Below, piece after piece: positions 54,930 through 64,000 of a stretch of 64,000 bases of DNA. Every line of letters begins with the position of its first letter. The stretch's first letter is position 1. Source of the DNA: Forficula auricularia (taxonomy: Eukaryota; Arthropoda; Insecta; Dermaptera; Forficulidae). The notes under the pieces were generated by a model. It was not told where the DNA came from. It searched no databases and was given only the letters and a program-made list of their open reading frames with translations. The stretch lies in the NCBI GenBank assembly GCA_024734495.1, contig JALMQS010000187.1, positions 4,406,013-4,470,012 of the forward strand, given 5' to 3'. The position numbers were made by a program, and so were the translations under genes.

Positions 54930-55560
54930 TTTCTCATTAATATATCAAAGAGATAATCGCGCTTTTTAAACGAGATATATATCGCGAGACTACTGCAGGT
55001 TGAAGCTATTGGAGTCTGCTGAAGATTCTTAAGTCTGAACCAAGAGAAAATGAAAAAGATGCTGATCCATTTAGCTATGATCCGGCATCGTTTCGCGACC
55101 GGTCTTCCGAATGACGTTTTTTTATATCAAACGCTGATTATGGATCACCAAATGGATTTGTAATCTGAGATGTTATACATTCAATCCCCCTAGTCCCAGC
55201 GCGCTCGATCTGTTGAATCAATCACTAAGTTTCCAGTCTGGAAAATTAATGGAACGCCTAACACGCGTTGTTATGCAGATCGAGCGCGCTGGAGCTAGAG
55301 TTGAATAGCGCTCAGATTACAAATCCGTAGTGATCCATATCAGCTCTTCGATCTAAAAAGTGTCATGCGGGCTAAACGCGAAATGATCGCTGGATTATAG
55401 CTAAATGGATCATAGCTTTTTCATTCTCTCTTGGTCGAGACTTAAGACTCAGCAGACTCCAACAGCTCAGCCTGCAGCAATCTCGCGATATATCTTGTTT
55501 AAAGCGCGATCAAAAATTCTCGTTAATATGTTCATTATTGCTTTGATATATTAATGCAGA
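54930..55560. repeat. Foldback element, about 630 bp
   Basis: GCGATTATCTCTTTGATATA-type ends; CTGCAGGTTGAAGCTATTGG near 54993 mirrors CCAACAGCTCAGCCTGCAG near 55460; AGCGCGCTCGATCTG at 55198 mirrors CAGATCGAGCGCGCT at 55276. The centre is near 55238. No coding region. Confidence 0.75.
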
Positions 55561-55851
55561 AAATTAACTTCCATTATTTCAAGTTAGAAATAAACTAAAT
55601 TCGGATATTATTTTTACTTAATATTTGACAAAAATCACCTACATTTGATTCGCGATTGAATCAAATACAGGAAACTTATGATTGTATAGACTTGGAAATG
55701 ACTCCAGAATCAGATGTTGAAACGTCGTGCATTCTGATGAGATTATCTTTAGGCGGTTTTAGTCAAAACTTTTTATAAATTTAAAATTAAACATTTTATT
55801 TAATGAGACAATTTAATGGCTTGCATTTTTGAAGGGGGTGGAAATTGTTCT

Positions 55852-55925
55852 GACTGTTCGAACCCAAGGAAATTCGATTTAATAAGGCAAAAAAGCCTTA
55901 CCAATTGCACTATCGGCGCCTCGTT
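55852..55925 (-). repeat. tRNA-derived SINE head
   Basis: The minus strand reads GGCGCCGATAGTGCAATTGG (A-box-like) and, about 45 bases on, CTTGGGTTCGAAC (B-box). That is the split internal promoter of tRNA genes used by RNA polymerase III. The anticodon arm does not fold cleanly, so a SINE or tRNA pseudogene is more likely than a working tRNA. Confidence 0.45.
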
Positions 55926-56066
55926 GATGTTTGAGCCCATTCTCCATTCATTTTCGTTCCTTAAACTATGTTCTAAAGCGCTGACGCGGATTCGAACCCA
56001 GGCTGATCATTTTGTCTAAAATATTTTTTTCTTCTTATATTAAACGAGCAATTCTTGTATATATAC

Positions 56067-57480
56067 CGGGTGAGTTTTTTATTTTGAGACAGTCTTATAA
56101 CTCAAAAACAGTGCATTATATGAAGGAAAGTTTCAAATAAAATATCAAGGGGAAACTAAACTACGCTATTGTTTGTTGACCTAGAACAAGCTTTCAAGGG
56201 TATTTTAAGGACAAGTTGTGATTTTTAAATGGAATCCTATATTTTTCTTTTGATATTCATAATCTCCAAAAAAAACTGAATAACTTCCATAAGAACTATT
56301 TTTATACGACATCAAATAAACAAAATATTGAATCAATTAGATCTCAAAAAAATCCTAATAGTAATTGATTTTTAACAATCGTTCAACTTAATTATCAAAT
56401 AATAATGATCTAAATAAATAATTATTAAATCAAAGTTACAACAATGAAAATAAGTGTTTATAATGATATTAAAACTTCGTTTTGCTACAGATTTAAGAGA
56501 GTTATTTCCTACTTAATAGAACTATTTAAAATTCTTGATTTTAAAAAAGTTAATTTCTCGTGTTAATCCAGTAGATAGTTATATTGTATTACTATAAGAA
56601 AAATGGAGCATTTCTAATAGGAATAGACCTCACAAGCTTCATTTTATTGTGTTGTACCTAAATCCTAGAACTGGAATTCATCCAGAAGACTTGCGATACA
56701 CTCTCGAATGTCACAGAACAGTGCCACAAAATCATTAAATTATTAATTAATATTAAATTATTTATTTAATTATTAAACATGTAATCATTATTTGATAATT
56801 GAGTTAAATAATTGTTAAAAATAATTATTAAGAATTTTTTTTGAGATCCATTGATTTATTTATTTTGTTTATTTGATGTCGTTTAAAAAAATATAGTTTT
56901 TAAGGAATTTGGTGTTGGTACTTGGTGAAACATTTTTTAAATTATTGGATAAAAAATGCTTGGTAGGTTTCCATAAAGATATAAAAATAAAGAATTTATT
57001 TTTGGAGAGACTTTAATCTCGATTTTATTATAGTTACTTTCTGTTGCTCCTGAAGATGGGTTAGCCACCCGAAATATAGCTATATGTCGAGATTAAAGCC
57101 TCTCCAAAAATAAATTCGTTTTATTTTTATAACTTAATGTGAAACCTACCAAGTATTTTTTATCCCTTAATTTAAAAAAATAGTTCTTATAAAAGTTGTT
57201 CAGTATTTTTGTATAATAGGAGAGGTATAGAAAAAAGTAACCACTTTTTTCATGCACGATTACAATACTTGACCATACCCTGATGGTAAAGTAAAATATA
57301 GGGTTCCATTTAAAAAACAGAACTTGACCTAGAAATACCCTTGAAAGCTTGTTCTACGTCGATAAACAATAGCGTAGTTTAGTTTCCCCTCCATATAAAT
57401 AAACTTTTTATTTGAAACTTTTTTCCATATAATTTACTGTTTTTGAGTTGTAGGACTGTCTCAAAATAAAAACTCACCCG
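56067..57480. repeat. Foldback element of about 1.4 kb with inserted Penelope terminus
   Basis: CGGGTGAGTTTTTTATTTTG at the left mirrors CAAAATAAAAACTCACCCG at the right. AACTAAACTACGCTATTGTT and CTTTCAAGGGTATTT mirror 57305-57395. The right half is split by the palindromic Penelope end at 56889-57180. Confidence 0.78.
56889..57180. mobile_element. Palindromic Penelope terminus with hammerhead-like motif
   Basis: It is the same family as 16436-16620 and 20440-20590 (GGTACTTGGTGAAACATTTT, TAATCTCGATTT and the inverse). On the + strand CTGAAGA (57050-57056), an extra T, GGGT/ACCC, GAAA and ATATAGCTATAT precede GTC|GAG. Stem I is three base pairs (CTC/GAG). Confidence 0.62.
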
Positions 57481-57811
57481 TTATATATATATATACGAAT
57501 CGGGTTTCTCGAAAACGGCTCCAACGATTTGGATGAAATTCATGGGTTAGGTGTTTTTTGTGTTGGCGATTCGATCTGTCCCGGTCTCATCTTCGGCTAA
57601 GTTGTTTTTGATGGGTTGTTTGTTAATTGAAATAATTATTCAAAGGTGGCTGTCTCGATAAAAATGTATATTTACATTTTTATTCAATTTCCTTTCAATA
57701 ATTAATTGATTTTTTAATTTTATATCCCACTAATAATTCATTACAAATATTATATATTAGAATTTGTCAATTTAATTAGTTAGAGGAGAGAGAAGAGAGA
57801 GGGAGGAGAGA

Positions 57812-58012
57812 TACCAATCGATTTGATTGGGGAATAATGGAATTGAAATAATTATCGGAAAAGAGGTTTTTATCTAATTAGATTTTTCCTCTTATTAAAA
57901 ACAAGGACTAAAGATTAATAAGGACACTCGATGGTGGAGAAGCAATCTCCGAAATCGAAGCTAAAATACAAGGTATACATTAATTAATGTAAAATAATTG
58001 GTTTAATAAAAT

Positions 58013-58048
<36 letters not shown>

Positions 58049-58305
58049 TAGAGAGGATTGAACGATGGAGGATTGGGGATTAGGACCAATCGACTTGATT
58101 GGGGAATAATGGAATTGAAATAATTATCGGAAAAGAGGTTTTTTTATCTAATTAGATTTTTCCTCTTATTAAAAACAAGGACTAAAGATGAATAAGGACA
58201 CTCGATGATGGAGAAGTAATCTCCGGAATCAAAGCAAAAATACAATGTATACATTAATTAATGTAAAATAATTGGTTTAATAAAATTTATAAAAAAAAAA
58301 TAATT
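57812..58305 (+). repeat. Two-copy tandem repeat, about 271-bp period
   Basis: ACCAATCGA(T/C)TTGATTGGGG…CGGAAAAGAGGTTTTT…AAGGACACTCGATG(G/A)TGG…TACATTAATTAATGTAAAAT at 57812 and 58083, separated by a poly-A run at 58016-58042. Confidence 0.85.
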
Positions 58306-58724
58306 AGAGATATTTTTTATTGAATATTAAATGATTAAAAAAGAATGCTCAGTGCTTCCATGTAATTTAATTTAATTGTCTATTGTGCCCCAGGGTAAAA
58401 AATAAATAATTTTCGAAATTTGGGTTACATGATTAATTTAGAGGACTTTGACTAAAATAAATGAAAATTGTTTCATTAAACAAAATGTCTAAATTGCTTT
58501 GAAAGTAAATTTAAATTGAAGGAGACAATAAAAAGGTGTGTCTTTGTCTTCTGCTGGAATTATAAATTTTTAATTTATTTATAACGAAACTATAGTTCCA
58601 AAGAGGGGGATAAATTTAACCTAATTTATCGCACGGAGAACTAGCACTGCTCTAAGCCCTTAAAAAACTTAGTAAATTGGACTGTATCTATCTTTCTGAA
58701 TTTGGCTTGTGATCCCGGCATCTT

Positions 58725-58830
58725 TTCCTTCTACTTTGTTCTTTTCACGATGAGAGGTCATCCGCTGCAGGCCTTTAGGGGATGCACCTTCAGGTGTATC
58801 TCCTTCTATCATGAATATCATAAAAAAAAG
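58725..58830 (+). repeat. Diverged LINE 3'-end fragment
   Basis: CTTTTCACGATGAGAGGTCA…CTTTAGGGGATGCACCTTCA resembles the 3' UTR of the LINE at 12810-15783 (TTTTCACGATGGAGGGG, GGGTTGCACC). It ends in an A-rich run. Confidence 0.6.
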
Positions 58831-59330
58831 AACTTTACCCTCTTCATCAGTCAATATTACTTACCTACATTAATTCCTGTTAATCATTTGTAATAGACAA
58901 AGCTCTCGAAACTATACTCTCGTAATAAATAATTAATTAAACACTTTTTATTTATATTGTAATTATTTGTTTCAATAAATAATTATAAATTAAACATGTG
59001 TGATTTAAATAAAAATTCAAACTTTAATTAAACACTCTTTTTTATTGTCTCTTTAAATTTATAAAATTCTACTACTCTCGGCAAGCAAAAAAGAAACTTT
59101 CGATTTAAGTAAATTTAAATAAAAGTATAGCTTACCCTTGCATTGGTTTCCCTCAATTCAGATCTTAAGAAATTATTATCATTCCATAACTAAGTAGATA
59201 AGGAAATAAATAAATAAAACAAATATTTAGATTTAGTTTATTTAAAATAATAATTAAACTTGCTTTGCCTATTCAATCTTTGATTTTTTCTTCAATCAAT
59301 TTTTGACTTTTTTTCTTCCTTCTGTTTCAT

Positions 59331-59430
59331 NNNNNNNNNNNNNNNNNNNNNNNNNNNNNNNNNNNNNNNNNNNNNNNNNNNNNNNNNNNNNNNNNNNNNN
59401 NNNNNNNNNNNNNNNNNNNNNNNNNNNNNN
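59331..59430. other. Assembly gap (100 N)
   Basis: Exactly 100 N, a conventional placeholder for a gap of unknown size. The right flank begins inside the minisatellite whose inverted copy is at 27055-27240; the left flank is unrelated AT-rich DNA. The join is therefore a scaffold link, not read-through sequence. Confidence 0.98.
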
Positions 59431-61457
59431 GGAAGCCAGAATAGCAGGGTAGACCGAAGCCAGGATACCAGGCTAGGGGGAAGCCAGAATAGCAGGCTAG
59501 CCCGAAGCCAAAAGGGCAGGTCTGGAGCATAGTAATCATTCGAACCCCGCTTCAAGCTAGGATCGGTTGTTATTCCCAGCCTGGTCCAAGGCTTGGGCAG
59601 ACTTGAAGCGGGGCTAGGGCAAGTGGTCACTGCCTGCCTGGGTATCGTCCATCTTTGAAAACAATTAGGCTGAATATTGCGATCTTATATATATTAAGTT
59701 TGTTTAAGCCTTGTCAATTATGTCATTGCAAAATTCAGTCTAATGGTCTGTATATATCTATCAACTAGAAAGCTGATCCTAAAAATTGCCCGAAGAAGTC
59801 GAAAAATATACGACGAAACGTGTTGCAACTTTTGGAAAATTAGCTTTTAATTATTTTCTCAAGTCCAAGATGCCAATATCCAGCCTAATTAATGCTTGAC
59901 ATGTTTGAAGAAAATGAGGATTTGAGCATCATAATGAGCGATGAAGCTCATATCGAGCACGCCTTCGAATTTGTCTTTGTGAAAATGGCCATCATTTTTC
60001 AGATATAATTTTTCCCTCAATAATGGCATAGTTTAGTGGTTGTTCCCATGAAAATAAAATATATTATTTTGAAAAATTCACATAGTTATGACGACCTGGA
60101 AAACATCCGTTTCCCGTGACCCGTATATAAACAAATGTAGAAAGTCGATTTTATCTTACTTATAATTGTCGTATCGATTTAAAACTTTGGAAATACAAGT
60201 AATTCAGGTGACAATAAAATAATTTTAAACAATCGAGCCCAAAAAATTAACCAGTGGGGGCGAGATTTTGAAATTATAGCCCCATTTGGTCCAAACTAAA
60301 CCAAAATTTGTGTATATCATCTGTGGGGCCCACAAAATGGCAAAAATAATAAAATTAACCGTGGGTGGGGAGTGGGTTAAAAAATAGAATTATCAACGAA
60401 AAAAGTTAATTTTTTTTTAAACAAATTTGTTTTCATAATTGACAAAAAAAAAATGAAAATTTTTCAAATTTCCTAAAAATGGAAATATTGAAATTTACAA
60501 ATCAAAATTTTGAAAAAGATGATAATTTTTCAAAAAAAAAATTAAAATTTTAAAATTTTTCAATTTTCTTCATAAAAATGAAATTTATTATAAAAGGGAT
60601 CTATAATAAAAAAAAGTCTTTATTTATTAAGGGGACCAAAACGGGAGGAGGAGGTGGGGGTGGGGGGAATAGAATTATCAACGAGAGTTTATTTTTTATT
60701 AAATATTAACTTTTTTCTAAAAAAAATTCTGTTCTCATAATTTTCCGAAAAAATGAAAATTTTTCAAATTTCCTGAAAAGTCGAAATACCTATTGAAAAT
60801 TTTGAAAAATTGAAAATTTTGAAAAATATGAGAATTTTTCAAAAAAAAAAAAAAAAAAATAATAATTTTTATATTTTTAAATTTTCCAATTCTTAATAGA
60901 TATATAAATTTTTATTATATTCAAATGCCTCCCAATACGAAGATCCCGGGTTCGAACCTGGGGTTTATCCTTTTGTCTATAATAATAAAAAAATTCTTCG
61001 TTGCCTAAATTGTAATTTTTATATATTTGAAAATAATAAATTTCTAACATAGTATTATTAACAACCAGTTGTTGTTTTAACATTTATCATCAATTGACGT
61101 ATCGGTTTTTGATAATATAAAATCGATTGTTAGATTATATTAATTTCACCTTATGATAAATAATTTTAAATTAATTAACACCTGTTTCCTATTTTCCATA
61201 AAGAATGAAAAAATAATACTACTAATATAATAATAAAGACAGATGAAGAATAAGATAATCCGAAATTAGAAAACCATTGGTTAAACCGCAAAATCCATCA
61301 CAGAAAAGGCAAAAAAAAAATACAAAACGTTAAACATTTCACAGCCATAAAGCTGTTTTTCTATTCTCTACAAATCAAAATATTAAAAAAACCACACAAA
61401 ATCCCAAGCAAAATAAACCAAAAAGCGTTAATAATATCAACAAAAACAAAAAAATAC

Positions 61458-61619
61458 CTTGTTGTATGTATTATACATAATTTGTTTAATTTTTTTTATA
61501 ATATCGACCAGCAAATAATAATGTTCCCTTGGAGTTAGTGAGTCCGTAAATGAATGGGTGATTGGCATTGAAATAATATTGTAGAGGTTCTTGGTAAAAT
61601 GATAGGCCAACGACAACAG
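61458..61619 (-). CDS. Serpin alternative C-terminal exon 8, inverted copy
   Basis: On the minus strand, acceptor CTACAG (from 61625), phase N|CT, and the same loop AVVVGLSFYQEPLQ and NANHPFIYGL as the 24950 exon. It ends GRYYKKN with TAA at 61488-61486, where the left copy has KKS. The donor CAACAAG|GTATTT is conserved. It is open and intact. If the arm is a second haplotype this is the other allele; if it is a true inversion the exon points the wrong way for use in the left-hand array. Confidence 0.82.
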
Positions 61620-61624
61620 CTGTA

Positions 61625-62290
61625 GAAGGGAGAACAGAGGTTACAGATAAAGGATAGAGAAAACGAAAGAAGAAGAGGAAGAGAAAGAGAGAAAATACAG
61701 AGATACGAGCACATCTATATACGAGAAGTTCGAGATACGAGGAAAGTATGAGCGAAAAATTCGTCTCTAAATACAGCTGTAGAAGGGAGAACAGAGGTTA
61801 CAGATAAAGGAGAGAGAAAACGAGAGAAGAGGAAGAGAAAGAGAGAAAATACAGAGATACGAGCACATCTATATACGAGAAGTTCGAGGTACGAGGAAAG
61901 TATGGACGAAAAATTCGTCTCTAAATACAGCTGTAGAAGGGAGAACAGAGGTTACAGATAAAGGAGAGAGAAAACGAAAGAAGAAGAGGAAGAGAAAATA
62001 CAGAGATACGAGCACATCTATATACGAGAAGTTCGAGAAACGAGGAAAGTATGAGCAAAAAATTCGTCCCTAAGTACAGCTGTAGAAGGGAGAACAGAGG
62101 TTACAGATAAAGGAAAGAGAAAACGAAAGAAGAAGAGAAAGAGAGAAAATACAGAGATACGAGCACCTATATATACGAGAAGTTCGAGATACGAGGAAAG
62201 TATGAGCGAAAAATTCGTCTCTAAATACAGCTGTAGAAGGGAGAACAGAGATTACAGATAAAGGAGAGAGAAAACTCGAGTAACGAGCAA
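61625..62290 (-). repeat. Tandem splice-acceptor array, inverted copy
   Basis: It has the same repeat units as 24297-24915 (CTGTAGAAGGGAGAACAGAG on the + strand). Acceptor-like CAG|CTG junctions on the minus strand are near 61774, 61927, 62078 and 62226. The lengths of the TC-rich spacers differ slightly from the left copy. Confidence 0.85.
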
Positions 62291-62429
62291 GTTATTTCCA
62301 ATTTTACGAAGCTGTAAACGAAGGCCTTATTTCAAAGGTGTTTTAAAGTGACCGAAAAAACAAGCCTGACCCTCAGAGAATTTTGAACGCATCACTTCAA
62401 CATCCTAAATTCACAAAGAGAAACAAAGA

Positions 62430-63240
62430 GGTTGTCCTCTGCTTGATACAAATAAACATACACACATTTATATCTCGAGATGATATATCTGTATATATAT
62501 TATTTATTTGTTTGAGACTATAGTTTCGAAGACTTGGTCTTCATCATCAGTCTTTCTTCAATTATAAATGTTTTTCATGGACTCAATATCATATGGATAT
62601 TGAAAACTTGGTGTTCTTTCATCACTGGTGGTCAGCTTAGAACTAATAAAGACATTCCTCTGGTTCACATTCAAATATAACAATATGTTTCCCTTTCTCC
62701 TTATTTTACAACGAGAAAGGTTGACAACAGAAGGGTTTTTCTTTTTTCTTTTATCTTTTGTTAGCAAACATCTTCAGCAGATTACTATTTGACAGCTCTA
62801 TTTGATTGTTCAAGCAAAGTTTTGAATTTCTATTGAATGATTTCAAAATTTCTAAAGATTCGATTGCGCTAATTAATTTTGGGTTCTTTTCTCCTTTTAT
62901 TAATCTAATACCTTCTGGGAAGGAGTGATTGTTTGAATTTAAATGTTCTGCAAAAGAATTTTCGCACTTTTTATTTTTAAAATCTCTTATGTGTTCATTT
63001 AATCGAGTTTTCAGATTTCTCTCGGTCTTCCCTACATAAATTGCTTCGCAATCTTTGCATTTCAAGCTATAAACACCTTCTTTTTCTATATTATCCTAAA
63101 TTGTTTAAACCTCATTGATAAGGCTTTGGAAGAAGTATCAGTGGGACCCTGAATTCAGCATGGAAAAAACTTGTGAAGTCAAAGTATTCTCGACTTAGGT
63201 TTCGATCCCCAACCTGTGGATAATACAAGAAGGTGTCTGT
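62430..63240 (-). mobile_element. Penelope-like 3' fragment, inverted copy
   Basis: Counterpart of 23335-24135, including the hammerhead-like stem (GAAGACTTGGTCTTC on the + strand near 62530) and the terminus AGGTTGTCCTCTGCTTGATA. Confidence 0.75.
62751..63065 (-). pseudogene. GIY-YIG endonuclease domain, inverted copy
   Basis: 104 codons, identical to 23498-23788 through NNQIELS except GEKN for GRKN. They then continue NSNLLKMFANKR, where the left copy has a frame-changing difference. The reverse transcriptase is absent. Confidence 0.75.
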
Positions 63241-63702
63241 GGATGCGGGTTATAAGGTCACGAGAAAGACGGAAAGAAGTTTGAGTGGGCTCTAACATTC
63301 TTAGTACCTACGTAGTTTTTTATGTTAGACCGGTAAACATCCCGGTTTTGCTGTTCAAACTTATTATGAAACGATCCGTTCGCGATAGCGACTCAGAGAA
63401 ATGGTTAGTATATATAATTACATACACAATCAAATTCAAATTAGGACAATAAACATTCAGTACATTCATGTTTCGATTGTAAAATATAAAAATTATTGTA
63501 TTGAATTGATAACCAGCCCTGAACTTCCTTAACCGACAAAAACAATCATAGAAAAAGCAAATGCAATAACGTTTAGCATATCAGGCGTAAAACTTTTTCT
63601 AATTACTACAAATCAGAACATTAAGAAAAAAAAACTCGCAAACCACATTGAACAGAAAATCCCAAGCAAAAAGCGTTAATAATATCAACAAAAACAAAAT
63701 AC

Positions 63703-63866
63703 CTGTTTTATGTTTATCAAATATGTTTAAGCTGTTTTATAATATCGACCAACAAATAATAAAGTTCCCTTGGAGCTTGTGAGTCCGTAAATGAATGGGT
63801 GATTGGCGTGGAAATAATAATAACGTTGAGGAACTATGAGTGATGTTGGAGAAATAAGAATAACAG
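63703..63866 (-). CDS. Serpin alternative C-terminal exon 7, inverted copy
   Basis: On the minus strand, acceptor TTCTACAG (from 63874), phase N|CT, loop AVILISPTSLIVPQR, NHPFIYGLTSSKG, GRYYKTA and TAA at 63729-63727; donor AACAG|GTATTT. The coding sequence matches the exon at 22703 as far as I can compare by eye, while the introns differ at scattered bases. Confidence 0.83.
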
Positions 63867-64000
63867 CTGTAGAAGTGAAAACAGAAGTTTCAGATAAAGA
63901 ATAAAGAGAGAGAGAGAGAGAGAGAAATGAATTAATGAAGAGGAAGAGAAAAAGAGAAAATACAAAATAGTTTATTATTCTGACACGAGTGCGGAAAATT

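Larger units (their letters stand above)
59431..64000 (-). repeat. Inverted near-copy of about 22.6-27.2 kb
   Basis: Every feature of 22.6-27.2 kb recurs in reverse: minisatellite, mariner-like and Penelope pieces, T-arm-like palindrome (about 60940), serpin exon 24950 (at 61458), acceptor array, GIY-YIG fragment (62751) and serpin exon 22703 (at 63703). Coordinates of mirrored bases sum to about 86,565-86,571 over the 2.2 kb that could be checked, so there are only small indels. Differences are scattered single bases and repeat-length changes, as between alleles. The arm runs off the window. Confidence 0.9.

Noticed and set aside
59292..59630. 112-codon frame crossing the N gap
   Set aside because: It is joined through 100 N and is built from the minisatellite; not a protein.

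Overview
The window is AT-rich, intron- and transposon-dominated animal DNA, almost certainly from an insect: it carries DD34D mariner, a Ty3/gypsy LTR element, jockey-like LINEs, Penelope-like elements and small splice-delimited exons. No complete cellular gene lies inside it.

The main biology is in the left half (about 1-30 kb, + strand). Ten short exons each encode the reactive-centre loop and C-terminal end of a serpin (…HPF…LF.GR…). They start at 926, 1875, 3783, 6574, 12414, 21617, 22703, 24950, 27832 and 29387. All ten have a 3' splice acceptor, begin in the same codon phase (after the first base of a codon that would become Gly or Ala if the upstream exon ends in G), and finish at a 5' splice donor (usually ACAG|GTAnTT). 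Nine have their stop codon just before that donor. This is the layout of mutually exclusive C-terminal exons that give one serpin many protease specificities, as known for Manduca sexta serpin-1 and Drosophila Spn42Da. The serpin body exons should lie left of base 1. A shared 3' exon should lie to the right; one candidate starts at 33036.

The array has grown by duplication of 1-2 kb units (exon, flanking intron, a 5'-truncated LINE 3' end) and has been stretched by insertions: a gypsy element (7313-11876, TSD CATAC) that lacks reverse transcriptase and contains a complete-looking Tc1/mariner-like element; a LINE (about 12810-15783); and a Penelope-like pair (16436-20590) with hammerhead-ribozyme-like termini. 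Just upstream of the 24950 exon, a roughly 155-bp tandem repeat carries four extra copies of a serpin-type 3' splice acceptor, each leading into the same 20-codon dead-end reading frame.

From 30 to 59 kb the DNA is nearly all repeats: several foldback or palindromic elements (31529-32895, 45440-48030, 49805-53545, 54930-55560, 56067-57480), decayed mariners, a decayed RNase H-bearing LINE (36-41 kb), Helitron-like hairpin ends, two THAP-domain remnants and one ankyrin-repeat exon on the minus strand.

After a 100-N gap (59331-59430) the last 4.6 kb is an inverted near-copy of about 22.6-27.2 kb, including two serpin exons, and runs off the end of the window. It is either a real inverted duplication or a misplaced second haplotype; the gap sitting inside a minisatellite favours an assembly cause.
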